Source of the DNA: Verrucomicrobiia bacterium
GTDB lineage: Bacteria; Verrucomicrobiota; Verrucomicrobiia; Verrucomicrobiales; Akkermansiaceae
Assembly: GCA_030432565.1 (NCBI GenBank)
Contig: JAUIGV010000011.1
Span: 62,001 to 126,000 of the forward strand
Reading direction: 5' to 3'
Length of the DNA stretch: 64,000 nt
Below are positions 1-9,013 of this stretch, piece after piece. Each line of letters opens with the position of its first letter. The first letter of the stretch is position 1. The position numbers and the translations under genes are program-made. The notes under the pieces were generated by a model. It was not told where the DNA came from. It worked only from the letters and a program-made list of their open reading frames with translations, and made no database searches.

Positions 1-1149
1 CTCTTTGAGTTCCTCTTCGGTAAATCCGAACTGAACGGCCTTACGGAGTTCTTGTTCGAGGACGGGCACGGCCTCTTTCCATTTTCCTTCGGCGGGAGTG
101 ACTTCGATTCCTCCTTGTTCAATCATGTTGAAGTAGGCGCTGCGACTGGCCGATCCTGAGAGAATTGGAGATCCTTCTTCCTTGGCAAGGATGCCAAACC
201 GACGGCTTAGGATCCCGTTCGCGATGGCGAGCGGGTATTGGTTTGTTCGATTGGTGCTGGTGTCAGGCTTCGGAGTGTAAGGCCGAAGCGAGTATAGGGA
301 GATATCGGTCGAGGGAAGTTCCTTGTCCGTAAAGACCTCGGAGCGGAGACCAAAACCCGAGGGGGGAATATCCTTGGGCGGATTTTGGCCGGGATTTTCC
401 GGGTTTTGCATGGAGATGAAGGTTTCACGGATTCGTTTCTCCATTTCCTTGGCGTCGAAGTCACCGACAACCACGAAAGTCATGCGTTTTGGCGTGTAAT
501 AACGGCTGTAAAAGTCAGTGAAGCGCTCGCGAGGGGCGGTTTTGATGACTTCCTCGGTCCCAATGGGCACGCGCTTCATGAGTCGTGACCCCGGGATGAG
601 ATACTCAAATTGCTTTAGCATCATACGGTATCCCACGGAATCACGGGAGGTTTTTTCTGAAATGATGACGCCACGCTCGTTGTCAATTTCCTCCTTGGTT
701 AAAAGGGCCCCGTCGGCGAAGTCGCGCATTACGGTGAAGGTTAGATCCACCGTCTTTTCGTCCATATTCGGGAGATCCAGCATATAGACCGTTTCATCGA
801 AGGAAGTGTAGGCATTGGCGTGGGCTCCGAATTGGATGCCGAGCCGTTGCATCTGCGGGATGAGCTCGGCAGGAGTGAAGTTCTTGGAGCCGTTGAAGAC
901 CATGTGCTCCAGAAAGTGCGCCAATCCCCGCTGGTCATCGGCTTCCATCAAGGAGCCAGCCGCGATGTGAAGGCGGACCGAGAACTTGCCCGGAGGCTCG
1001 GAATTGGGATAGATGATGTATTTGAAGCCATTATCCATCGAGCCGAAGATGGCATTGGGATCGGGCTTGAGATCTGATCCTTCGCCGGCGACCGGATTAG
1101 CGGAAAGCGGCAGGATGAGCGCGGTTGCGAGTAGAAACAATGATTTCAT
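1..1149 (-). CDS. M16 family zinc peptidase, secreted, C-terminus beyond the window
   Basis: The gene runs off the left edge; about 383 N-terminal residues are visible. It begins with a signal peptide (MKSLFLLATALILPLSA) followed by an M16 N-terminal domain. The inverted zinc motif HxxEH is HFLEH at residues 78-82, and the third ligand is probably Glu158 in NERGVIISE, about 77 residues downstream as is usual for the family. M16 enzymes of this type (pitrilysin/insulinase, PqqL-like) are periplasmic or secreted and degrade peptides. If full length it should be 450 residues (one domain pair) or about 900 (fused pairs); the window cannot decide. It is divergent from the TIM-barrel gene at 1261 across 111 bp. 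Confidence 0.9.
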   Translation of the reverse strand, partial: MKSLFLLATALILPLSANPVAGEGSDLKPDPNAIFGSMDNGFKYIIYPNSEPPGKFSVRLHIAAGSLMEADDQRGLAHFLEHMVFNGSKNFTPAELIPQMQRLGIQFGAHANAYTSFDETVYMLDLPNMDEKTVDLTFTVMRDFADGALLTKEEIDNERGVIISEKTSRDSVGYRMMLKQFEYLIPGSRLMKRVPIGTEEVIKTAPRERFTDFYSRYYTPKRMTFVVVGDFDAKEMEKRIRETFISMQNPENPGQNPPKDIPPSGFGLRSEVFTDKELPSTDISLYSLRPYTPKPDTSTNRTNQYPLAIANGILSRRFGILAKEEGSPILSGSASRSAYFNMIEQGGIEVTPAEGKWKEAVPVLEQELRKAVQFGFTEEELKE

Positions 1150-1260
1150 GAATGTGGGGACCATAGGTTAGTCGGTCTGGAAGGAAAGCGGGGAAAGTAC
1201 TTCGATTTGTTTTTGGGATTTCAGATTGTCATCAGAGATTGTGGAAGGCTTGATAGAAGG

Positions 1261-2157
1261 ATGATGAGAAGACGCCATTTTATCACCCAAACCGGGCTGG
1301 CATCGGTTGGAGCAGGCTTGGCTGCAGGCCAAAGTCGAAAGAAAAAATCGTGGCCTATCGTGATTTTCGAAAAGCCCATTCAGACCCTCGATTATGACCG
1401 CATGGGTGAGGAGTTGTCTAAAATGGGCGTTCAAGGAATTGAGGCGACAATCCGGCGTGGAGGTCACATTGAGGCCAAGGATGCCGAGTCTGAAGTGCCC
1501 GGAATGGTGAAGTCCTTGGCGAAAAATGGCCAGAAGGCCCTCATTGCCACTTGCAACGTGAATTTAGCAAACGAGGAGAACGCGAATTTTCTGCGCATAC
1601 TCAAGGCAAATGGGATCACCCGCTACCGCATGGATTACTTTCGCTATGATCTAAAGAAGGCCCTCCTCCCACAAGTTGCGGAGAATACCGCCAAGCTCCG
1701 CGAGATCGAGGCAATGAATCGCGAAATCGGAATGCAGGCTTTGTATCAAATCCACGCGGGGGCCAAATATGCCGGTTCACTGGCATGGGACGCGGCCATG
1801 ATGTTCGAAAAGGTAAATCCGGATCATGCCGCGATCGCGTTCGATCTTCGACATGTGAAGGCAGGATCCGGTTTGTCATTCCCCACCGCTCTGGCCGCGA
1901 TGAGGAAGCATGTGCGATCAATTTTCGTCAAGGATGCGAGATGGGGCGGTGAGCGAACGACCAGCATCAAGAATGTCCCCCTCGATACCGGAATCGTTAA
2001 CAAGAAGACCTTCGATGAGGTGAGGAAGGGGCATGTCTCGATGCCTTTGTCGCTGCACATGGAATGGGGAAAGGCTCCAATCTACCCGAAGGAGATTGTT
2101 ATGGATGCTGTTGCTCATGTCGGGCGAGACGTAAGAGTTCTAAAGTCATGGCTCTGA
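1261..2157 (+). CDS. Secreted TIM-barrel protein (sugar phosphate isomerase/epimerase-like)
   Basis: This 298-residue protein has a Tat-type signal at its start (RRRHFITQTGLASVGAGLAAG), which is the main reason for choosing ATG 1261 over an upstream in-frame TTG. ATG 1264 is an equally possible start. A GGAAGG lies at 1243-1248. After the signal it reads as a xylose-isomerase-like TIM barrel (AP endonuclease family 2 fold): the body follows the pattern of proteins ordering substrate by week axial acid and His residues, but I cannot assign metal ligands with certainty. Its 3' end overlaps the next gene by 10 bp, so the two are probably translated together. Such secreted TIM-barrel proteins are numerous in Verrucomicrobia and Planctomycetes and are thought to act on carbohydrates. 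The substrate is unknown. Confidence 0.75.
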   Translation: MMRRRHFITQTGLASVGAGLAAGQSRKKKSWPIVIFEKPIQTLDYDRMGEELSKMGVQGIEATIRRGGHIEAKDAESEVPGMVKSLAKNGQKALIATCNVNLANEENANFLRILKANGITRYRMDYFRYDLKKALLPQVAENTAKLREIEAMNREIGMQALYQIHAGAKYAGSLAWDAAMMFEKVNPDHAAIAFDLRHVKAGSGLSFPTALAAMRKHVRSIFVKDARWGGERTTSIKNVPLDTGIVNKKTFDEVRKGHVSMPLSLHMEWGKAPIYPKEIVMDAVAHVGRDVRVLKSWL

Positions 2158-3068
2158 GACTAATTTTCCCCATCCTGATGTTCTCGTTGGTTGCGGCTGA
2201 TGAGGTGAAAGTCGTGGAATCTCAAAGGTCCATTGTCATTTCGCGTGGAGAAACAGACATCCTGACTTACCACAAAGCAGAAGTGCCGCCCCCGGAGGGG
2301 GCGAGGAAGGTCTACCGCCGGAGTGGTTTTATTCATCCGCTCAAGAGTCCCAAAGGGGGAGTGGTCACCGGAATTCATCCTGATGACCACTTGCACCATC
2401 TGGGGCTTTGGCACGCCTGGGTGAAAACGAAACACGGCAAGGATCAACCGGATTTCTGGAACTTGGGAGGAGAGAGCGGGAGAGTCCGCTTTTCCAAATT
2501 ACTTAAGAAAAGCACGAGTGGATTTACGGTCGAACAGGAACAGCTTGCTTACAAGGGCGCGAACAAAAAGGAATCCGTTATCCTCAGGGAAGTGCTATCA
2601 ATAGCAGTGGATGCCACGGAGGAGGCCAACTTCATTGACTACCACCTTATCCAAAAGAACGTTTCCAGCGAGATGTTGGAATTGCCAGCCTACCGATATG
2701 GCGGACCTTTGGCTTATCGCGGGCCCCATTCCTGGAATAAGGAAAACAGCGACTACCTGACCTCCACAGGAAAGAAGCGGGCCGACAGCCATGCCACCCG
2801 CGCGGACTGGTGTGCGATTTTTGGGCCGACTGACAAAGGGGATGCCACGATCACGATGATGGGGCATCCAGGCAATTTTGACGCTCCCCAACGCTTGCGG
2901 ACCTGGCCGGATGGGAAGGTTTTTCTCTGTTGGACCCCAATTCAGGAAAAACCTTTGGTGATCCAACCTGACCAATCGGTGTCCTGGAAATACCGGATTG
3001 TCATTTCAGACGGAAAGCCCGACCAAACTGCGATCAATCGGTGGTGGGCCGGGTATCGCGGGAAGTGA
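2148..3068 (+). CDS. Secreted PmoA-like family protein (DUF6807)
   Basis: This is a 306-residue protein with an N-terminal signal peptide (MALRLIFPILMFSLVAAD), which fixes the start at ATG 2148 inside the end of the preceding gene. The body resembles the family annotated as 'methane oxygenase PmoA' (DUF6807), for example HPDDHLHHLGLWHAW at about residues 82-96 and a late FLCWTPIQE segment. Despite the name, the family is not a membrane methane monooxygenase subunit and its chemistry is unknown. The His-rich segment could bind metal or sugar; that is inference. The 10-bp overlap with the TIM-barrel gene suggests the pair acts on one substrate. The 3' end overlaps the convergent glycosyltransferase by 35 bp. 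Confidence 0.75.
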   Translation: MALRLIFPILMFSLVAADEVKVVESQRSIVISRGETDILTYHKAEVPPPEGARKVYRRSGFIHPLKSPKGGVVTGIHPDDHLHHLGLWHAWVKTKHGKDQPDFWNLGGESGRVRFSKLLKKSTSGFTVEQEQLAYKGANKKESVILREVLSIAVDATEEANFIDYHLIQKNVSSEMLELPAYRYGGPLAYRGPHSWNKENSDYLTSTGKKRADSHATRADWCAIFGPTDKGDATITMMGHPGNFDAPQRLRTWPDGKVFLCWTPIQEKPLVIQPDQSVSWKYRIVISDGKPDQTAINRWWAGYRGK

Positions 3069-4383
3069 GCCGGGACCGAAGGAAGTGAAATTTTTCGGGC
3101 CTGAGAAATTGATTGAGAATTCGTTCGGGAGGAATCCACTCGATCTCACCGGGAGTCTGGAGGGCGCAAACAACCCTGCTCAAGTTCCCGGAGTAACTTC
3201 CCAACGTCCAGGGGGTGGTGTCCACCTTTTGAGGTTCTTGCAGAAGCGCGTTTTTGAGCCAGTCCGACAATTCGGGAAGGGATTCTTTTACAATAACCCT
3301 GCGCTGATACTCTTCCGGAAGGTTCCCAAAGTCTACGGTCCCGCCAGCTGAGAATTCGGACCAAGCTTGATCCAGTTCTTCGGTCTCCAATTTTCGTCCA
3401 TATGCGAGCATGGTGGCCGCAAGTTTCTCACGATACTCTGTTTCCAGCTCCGGCAGGAGTTCGAGAGACACTGGAATGGATTGATAAAGCGTGCCGTAGT
3501 TGACAAAGTCACAAGTGATTTCCGGCAGGTCGCGTCCAATGAGAGGCTTATTAAGAAAAGCGGGGTCAAGGAACGTGAGGCCGAAGCCTTCGTTAATCGA
3601 AGTGGTCACCAAATGGGTTGATTCTTCAAGCCACGATACAAAGGAGTCCGGATGTTTGCCCACCACATCGAAATCAATCGGAAGATTTTCCTCCTCAGAG
3701 AACCGGACCCAGTCGTCGTGTAAAAATGCGGGCTCCTCCGCGCCGGAGCGCAACGCTACTGCAAAGCGGGTGTTGGGCGGTGCGTGTGCGGCCAAAAGGC
3801 AGAGTTCACCAAGGTTTTTTCGGCGAATTCCCCGGACCGGGTATAAAACCAGGGTTTCCTTCAGTGTCTTCTTCCGGATCGTGGGGGGATTGACGGCATT
3901 TGGCAGAAAGTGTGCGCGGGATTGGGGAATGCCGGCCTGTTTGAGGATCTCGAGATCGCGCCGATTGATGGTGGCGTAGTGAATGTGAGGTGCGTTGGGG
4001 TAGAGTCGGCGATTCCCCTGAACAAGTTGATAATTGGCCGGCCGGCCGTCCTCCACGAAATCGTGAATCTGCATCAGAATAGAGACTCCGGAAGTGGCGG
4101 CAGCTTCGATCATCCGCGGGTAGGAGACGTTCAGGCCGAGCGTCGGATTATGAATGATCCAGAGGTCGGCGTTTTGCTCGAGAAGTCGCTCGACCGGTAT
4201 GGTGCCCTCGGATTGGTAATCCAACTCGGGTAGGATGAGCCCCGGACCAGCCCAGTCTTTTTCGGGCCCGCTGGACGCAATCTTGACCTGATGTCCTTGT
4301 TCCCGGAGAATTTTGGTCTGGGATTCGATCACCCGCGTCACGCCTCCCGCTCGCAGATGGTAGTGGATGATCAGGATGTGCAT
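3034..4383 (-). CDS. GT4-type glycosyltransferase (GT-B fold)
   Basis: This 449-residue protein has the N-terminal GT-B signature MHILIIHYHLRAGGVTRVIE, with the glycine-rich acceptor-side loop near residue 14. The donor-binding C-terminal domain contains INEGFGLTFLDPAFLNKPLI, matching the GT4 E-x7-E region although the second acidic residue is not obvious. The role is probably transfer of a sugar to a surface glycan, lipid or compatible solute; acceptor and donor cannot be read from sequence. No other glycan genes are adjacent. Its stop lies inside the convergent PmoA-like gene, and it is divergent from the small membrane protein at 4451 across 67 bp. Confidence 0.8.
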   Translation of the reverse strand: MHILIIHYHLRAGGVTRVIESQTKILREQGHQVKIASSGPEKDWAGPGLILPELDYQSEGTIPVERLLEQNADLWIIHNPTLGLNVSYPRMIEAAATSGVSILMQIHDFVEDGRPANYQLVQGNRRLYPNAPHIHYATINRRDLEILKQAGIPQSRAHFLPNAVNPPTIRKKTLKETLVLYPVRGIRRKNLGELCLLAAHAPPNTRFAVALRSGAEEPAFLHDDWVRFSEEENLPIDFDVVGKHPDSFVSWLEESTHLVTTSINEGFGLTFLDPAFLNKPLIGRDLPEITCDFVNYGTLYQSIPVSLELLPELETEYREKLAATMLAYGRKLETEELDQAWSEFSAGGTVDFGNLPEEYQRRVIVKESLPELSDWLKNALLQEPQKVDTTPWTLGSYSGNLSRVVCALQTPGEIEWIPPERILNQFLRPEKFHFLRSRLTSRDTRPTTD

Positions 4384-4450
4384 GTCGCTGGGAGCGAGGA
4401 GTCTGCACGATAGCGTTGCGATGGCAAACGGGATTCGCTAGCGTAGAGCC

Positions 4451-4765
4451 ATGAAGAATTCGGGATGGTGGCAGATGTCGCTCGCAATTGCTGCGGTCAC
4501 GCTCGCAGATCGGGCCAAACGGCGTCGTTTCATCACCGGTTTGCTCGTGGTTATCGTGGCCTATTTCGCGCTGGGAAACTGGCCACTGAATTCGTGGCTT
4601 TTGCAAGGACTCTGGCGAATGTTGATTTTCTGGGGCTTTCTTGCGTTGATGTGCCTCTTTATGATTCTGATGGCCTTGTTTGACGCCTTGGCGGTCATCG
4701 GTGAGGAAAGGAGGAAACTGGGCCTGACCAAGCCGCGCGAAGACGAAGAATCATCACTGGATTAG
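4451..4765 (+). CDS. Small two-TM membrane protein of unknown function
   Basis: This is a 104-residue protein I do not recognise. It has a basic N-terminal stretch (DRAKRRR at about residues 20-26), then two hydrophobic segments at about 27-45 and 58-84, and a charged C-terminal tail ending in an acidic run. The basic residues before the first TM segment predict both termini in the cytoplasm. It is followed after 44 bp by the M20 dipeptidase gene on the same strand and could be cotranscribed with it. The ATG is clear, and the hydrophobic/charged layout argues that it is a real gene. Confidence 0.65.
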   Translation: MKNSGWWQMSLAIAAVTLADRAKRRRFITGLLVVIVAYFALGNWPLNSWLLQGLWRMLIFWGFLALMCLFMILMALFDALAVIGEERRKLGLTKPREDEESSLD

Positions 4766-4809
4766 ATTTGTGACTTGCGAGTTTGGCGGCCCCGCCTCAT
4801 CCCTCTGAC

Positions 4810-6144
4810 ATGACTTCAGAGCTTGAGCGCCTTTTCGAACATCTGCGATTTCCCAGTATCTCCACGGATTCCCGCCACATTGCGGATGTCCGGGCAAACG
4901 CCGAATGGCTTTTGGGCCAGTTCGAGCAGATGGGGTTGATCACCGAACTCCACGAAACCCCCGGAAATCCGGTGATCGTAGCCCGTAACGAAAGGATCGA
5001 AGGCCGTCCCACCGTTCTCATATACGGTCACTATGATGTGCAGCCCGTTGACCCGCTCGAACTCTGGGACTCCGCCCCATTTGAGCCCGAAATCCGCGAC
5101 GGCAAAATATGGGGCAGGGGCGGCGCTGATAATAAGGGGCAGCACTTCGTTCACATGCTTGGTGCCGAGAAAACGATTAAGGAAGAGGGTGAGCTCCCGC
5201 TGAATGTAATTTTTCTCATCGAAGGTGAGGAGGAGATCGGGTCACCGAACCTCGTTCCGTTCTTGAATGAGCACAAGGAGTCGCTGGCTTGTGATATTAT
5301 CGCGGTATCTGATACCGGCATGGTTGCCCCGGGTGTGCCAACCCTCGGCTATGGCTTGCGAGGCATCACTTGTCTGGAAGTGACAGTCAAAGGGCCGTCA
5401 GGCGACCTGCACTCGGGCGTCTACGGCGGGTGCGTTGCGAACCCTGCCAGTGCGGCATCGCGCATGGTTGCCAGCTTGCACCACGACGATGGCAAAATTG
5501 CAGTTGAAGGTTTTTACGATGACGTCATTCCGCTGGAAGACTGGGAACGCGAGATGTGGTCCAAAGTTCCCGGAGCCTCCGACGAAGACTTTCTGAAAAC
5601 CACTGGTTCTCCGGAGCCGTTTGGTGAACCGGGTTATTCCATGGCCGAGCGTCTTTGGGCCCGTCCAACCATCGAAGTGAATGGATTCGGTAGCGGCTAT
5701 CAAGGCGAGGGGTCGAAAACGGTTCTGCCTGCCAAGGCGATTTTCAAACTCTCCTGCCGTTTGGTTCCCGGCCAGGATCCCGCGAAGGTCCAACAACAGG
5801 TTGAAGATCATCTCCGGGCCCATTCACCTAAAGGAGTGACTGTCGAAATTTACAAGGGCCATTCTGGAAAGGCTTATCACAACGATCCCCACTCCAAGTT
5901 TGGCAAGGCCGCTCAGGCCGCGCTTACCACCGCTTTTGGGCGTGAGCCGGTCCTCATTCGTGAAGGTGGCAGTATCCCCATCATCCAGGATATGAAGGAG
6001 ATCCTGGGCGCCGACAGTCTGATGCTTGGGCTGGCGCTGCCGGACTGCCAAATCCACGCTCCCAACGAGAACTACTCGGTCGAGAACTTTGAAAAGGGAA
6101 TCGAGATGAGCCGGGAACTTCTAAAAGAACTTTCAACTCTGTAA
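4810..6144 (+). CDS. M20 family dipeptidase
   Basis: This 444-residue cytoplasmic dinuclear zinc peptidase is of the M20 dipeptidase type (carnosinase/CNDP-like). Metal and catalytic motifs are visible: YGHYDVQP with His74 and Asp76, GRGGADNKG with bridging Asp107, EGEEEIGS with the catalytic and metal-binding glutamates around 140-142, and a late HAPNENY containing the conserved His. The dimerisation 'lid' domain lies between about 190 and 310. The length is normal for the family. I chose ATG 4810; an upstream in-frame TTG at 4783 adds nine proline-rich residues with no family support. The gene is 6 bp upstream of glnS, so the two are likely cotranscribed. The natural dipeptide substrate is unknown. 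Confidence 0.9.
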   Translation: MTSELERLFEHLRFPSISTDSRHIADVRANAEWLLGQFEQMGLITELHETPGNPVIVARNERIEGRPTVLIYGHYDVQPVDPLELWDSAPFEPEIRDGKIWGRGGADNKGQHFVHMLGAEKTIKEEGELPLNVIFLIEGEEEIGSPNLVPFLNEHKESLACDIIAVSDTGMVAPGVPTLGYGLRGITCLEVTVKGPSGDLHSGVYGGCVANPASAASRMVASLHHDDGKIAVEGFYDDVIPLEDWEREMWSKVPGASDEDFLKTTGSPEPFGEPGYSMAERLWARPTIEVNGFGSGYQGEGSKTVLPAKAIFKLSCRLVPGQDPAKVQQQVEDHLRAHSPKGVTVEIYKGHSGKAYHNDPHSKFGKAAQAALTTAFGREPVLIREGGSIPIIQDMKEILGADSLMLGLALPDCQIHAPNENYSVENFEKGIEMSRELLKELSTL

Positions 6145-6150
6145 AACGTC

Positions 6151-7821
6151 ATGAGTGACGAGAAAAAAGACTTCATCCGCGAAATTATCGCGGCCGATCT
6201 TAAAAGCGGAAAGCACGCTGCTCCCATTACCAGATTCCCACCCGAACCGAATGGATACCTCCACATTGGACACGCCAAGGCAATCGGGGTGAATTTTGGA
6301 ATCGCTGGCGAGTATGCCGGCCTCGGGGCGAGATGCCACTTGCGCTTCGACGACACCAATCCGGTCAAGGAGGACACCGAGTATGTCGAATCGATCAAGC
6401 GCGACATCGAATGGCTTGGTTACGATTGGGGAGAGCATCTTTACTTCGCGAGCGACTACTTCGACTACTTCTACGATTGCGCCGTTGCCCTCATCGAGAA
6501 GGGGCTCGCTTATGTTGACACCCAGACTCCGGACGAAATTCGTGCCCAAAGAGGAAACGTCAGTGTGGTCGGCACGCCCTCGCCTCACCGGGAGCGCTCG
6601 GTGGAAGAGAACCTGGCGCTTTTCAAGAAGATGCGCGAGGGAGGATTCAAGGACGGTGGGGCGGTTCTGCGTGCCAATATCGACATGGAGTCTTTCAACA
6701 TGAACATGCGGGACCCGGTGCTCTACCGGGTTGTTCATGCTCGTCATCACAACACGGGAGACAAATGGTGCATTTACCCCATGTATGACTTTGCCCATCC
6801 GCTGGAAGACGCCAAGGAGCACATCACGCACTCGCTTTGCTCGCTGGAATTTGAAAACCACCGTCCACTTTACGACTGGGTCGTGGAGAATTGCCCGGTG
6901 CCGTCAAAGCCACGCCAAATTGAATTTGCTCGTCTCAACATCGGTTACACCGTGATGAGCAAGCGGAAGTTTATTCAACTGGTGGATGAGAAGCATGTCG
7001 ATGGTTGGGATGATCCGAGGATGTCGACCCTGAGCGGAATGCGTCGCCGTGGTTATCCTCCCGAGGCAATTCGGGCATTTGTTGAGAGAGTCGGATTGAC
7101 CAAACAGAATTCGCTCTCGGACTTTGCTCTCCTTGAGTTTGAAGTACGAAACTATCTTAATAAGGTCGCCCAGCGAAAAATGGCGGTCCTCGACCCGATC
7201 AAAGTGGTCATCACCAACTACCCGGAAGGTGAAAGCGAAAAGGTGAGCGTGCCGAATAATCCCGAAAACGACGATGACGGTTCGCGTGAGCTGACCTTCA
7301 CCCGGGAGTTCTGGATCGAGCGCGACGACTTCATGATCGAAGCTCCAAAGAAGTACTTTCGACTCAAACCCGGCGGGGCCGTTCGGCTTCGAGGTGCCTA
7401 CATCATCCAGCACGTCGACCACGTTCTCGGTGAGAATGGTGAAGTCAGTGAGGTCCATTGTGAATTTATCCCAGACACCATCGGCAAGTCGGCTCCGGAA
7501 GGGGTGCAGTGCCGCACGGCGATTCATTGGGTTTCCTGTGCTGAAGCAGTCGATGCCGAAGTCCGGCTCTACGACCGCCTTTTCACCGAAGAAGTTCCCG
7601 ATAACGCGGAGGGGGGATATTTGTCCTGCTTGAATCCTGACAGTTTGTCCGTCGTCACCGGCGCCAAGGTGGAGCCAAGTCTGGCTGCGATGGTGGCGGG
7701 CGAGCGGTGCCAGTTCGAGCGTATCGGATACTTCTGTGCGGATTCCGTGGATCACTCGCCAGACAAGCCGGTTTTCAACCGGATATCGACCCTGCGGGAT
7801 TCGTGGGGTGCCAAGAAATAA
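6151..7821 (+). CDS. glnS: Glutaminyl-tRNA synthetase
   Basis: This 556-residue class Ib synthetase charges tRNA-Gln directly. The HIGH motif is HIGH at residues 38-41 within PPEPNGYLHIGHAKAI, and the KMSKS-equivalent is VMSKR at 268-272. The FDDTNP element at about 66-71 and the two C-terminal beta-barrel anticodon-binding regions are also present. The segment around DWGEHLYFASDYFDYFYD is typical of GlnRS rather than GluRS. Length matches bacterial GlnRS (about 550). Its presence implies that glutaminyl-tRNA does not depend solely on the GatCAB transamidation route. It sits between an M20 dipeptidase and an MFS gene with very short gaps, so all three may share a transcript. Confidence 0.97.
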   Translation: MSDEKKDFIREIIAADLKSGKHAAPITRFPPEPNGYLHIGHAKAIGVNFGIAGEYAGLGARCHLRFDDTNPVKEDTEYVESIKRDIEWLGYDWGEHLYFASDYFDYFYDCAVALIEKGLAYVDTQTPDEIRAQRGNVSVVGTPSPHRERSVEENLALFKKMREGGFKDGGAVLRANIDMESFNMNMRDPVLYRVVHARHHNTGDKWCIYPMYDFAHPLEDAKEHITHSLCSLEFENHRPLYDWVVENCPVPSKPRQIEFARLNIGYTVMSKRKFIQLVDEKHVDGWDDPRMSTLSGMRRRGYPPEAIRAFVERVGLTKQNSLSDFALLEFEVRNYLNKVAQRKMAVLDPIKVVITNYPEGESEKVSVPNNPENDDDGSRELTFTREFWIERDDFMIEAPKKYFRLKPGGAVRLRGAYIIQHVDHVLGENGEVSEVHCEFIPDTIGKSAPEGVQCRTAIHWVSCAEAVDAEVRLYDRLFTEEVPDNAEGGYLSCLNPDSLSVVTGAKVEPSLAAMVAGERCQFERIGYFCADSVDHSPDKPVFNRISTLRDSWGAKK

Positions 7822-7825
7822 GTGT

Positions 7826-9013
7826 ATGAAGGGCCACCGTTACTGGTTGGCGGTGGTCTTTTTCCTCCTCGCCTCGGCACCGGGATTTTGGTTTCCGGCC
7901 CTCACCAATGTGCTGGAGAGCTACGGACTTGGTTCATGGCGATTGGCTGTTTTTTTGGTGCCGCCGCTGACGGGGATGATTTCACCGTTGATTTTTGGTG
8001 CCCAGGTCGATCAGCGACTCGAAGCCCAAAAGGTTCTGGGCTGGATCATGCTTCTGGGAGCGGGGTTTCTATACATGGCCTTTCACGCTCTTGAACATCA
8101 CTGGGGGGGTGGATGGTTTCTGTTTTTCTTTATCACAAATGCTTTGATTTCGGCTCCGGCGTGGTCCTTGCTCACGACGATTACGCTTTCGAATCTGGCC
8201 GATCCCGGGAAGAGTTTTGGTTACTTCCGGGTTTGGGGGACCATCGGATGGCTGGTCGCCGGGTGGGTCGTTAGTATGTCGGGATTGGATTTCTCAGCGC
8301 AGACCGGAAAGCTGGGGGCAGCGGTTCGGATACTCGCAGGATTCGCATGCTTCGCACTTCCAGTCACCTTGCCGAAAGGGATTAAAGCGAAGAATTGGAC
8401 CGAGTCTTTAGGCTTCGGAGCAATCAAGCTGCTTAAAGATCGTGATCTTTTATGCTATTTCATGACCGCGCTGCTCTTCAATATTCCCTTGGCTGCGTAT
8501 TATTATCACACACCCCTGCACTTGGCTGAACTCGGAGCGGAAAACGTTTCCTTTTTAATGACGACAGCGCAAATCATGGAGACAATTGCGATGTTGGTCA
8601 TGGGGTTGGTGATTGCACGATATCGGGTGAAGACCATTCTAATTGTCGCTATCGTAAGTGGAGTCCTCCGGTATCTCTTCTACTCATTCGATGAGGTTTT
8701 CTGGCTCGTGCTGGGGGTCACCTTGCACGGCATTTGTTGGACTTTCTTTTTTGAGGCGGGGCGGGTCTTTGTCCACCGTCGTGTCGATGAAGGGATGAGG
8801 ACCCAGGCCCAGGCTCTTCTCGGATTTTTCAGTGGCGGCTTGGGCGGGGTGCTTGGGATTGTTGTTGTGGATGTCATCTATCGCACGGTCGTTCCCAATC
8901 ACGGTTGGTCGCCATATTGGTTGATCCTGACGGGAATGAACTGCGTTGCCCTGACACTCTTTGTCATCGGCTACAAGGGCCTCCCGGTCGCTCCCGATCA
9001 GGAGGAAAGCTAG
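7826..9013 (+). CDS. MFS transporter, nucleoside:H+ symporter-like
   Basis: This 395-residue integral membrane protein has about twelve predicted TM helices. ATG 7826, 4 bp after the glnS stop, begins MKGHRYWLAVVFFLLASAPG and places TM1 at the N-terminus. The segment SFGYFRVWGTIGWLVAGW at about residues 131-148 resembles the conserved loop and TM5 region of the NHS family (NupG/XapB) and related MFS_1-like permeases. This suggests uptake of nucleosides or a similar polar solute, but the substrate is inference. Its stop codon overlaps that of the convergent M48 protease in a 4-bp CTAG. Confidence 0.8.
   Translation: MKGHRYWLAVVFFLLASAPGFWFPALTNVLESYGLGSWRLAVFLVPPLTGMISPLIFGAQVDQRLEAQKVLGWIMLLGAGFLYMAFHALEHHWGGGWFLFFFITNALISAPAWSLLTTITLSNLADPGKSFGYFRVWGTIGWLVAGWVVSMSGLDFSAQTGKLGAAVRILAGFACFALPVTLPKGIKAKNWTESLGFGAIKLLKDRDLLCYFMTALLFNIPLAAYYYHTPLHLAELGAENVSFLMTTAQIMETIAMLVMGLVIARYRVKTILIVAIVSGVLRYLFYSFDEVFWLVLGVTLHGICWTFFFEAGRVFVHRRVDEGMRTQAQALLGFFSGGLGGVLGIVVVDVIYRTVVPNHGWSPYWLILTGMNCVALTLFVIGYKGLPVAPDQEES

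Noticed and set aside
4036-4048. GGCCGGCCGGCCG run
   Set aside because: It is inside the glycosyltransferase gene and fits its codons; simple GC-rich coding sequence.
6904-7755. 283-codon open frame antisense to glnS, and a second of 242 codons at 6133-6861
   Set aside because: Both lie fully within glnS on the opposite strand and show no domain; glnS is unambiguous.
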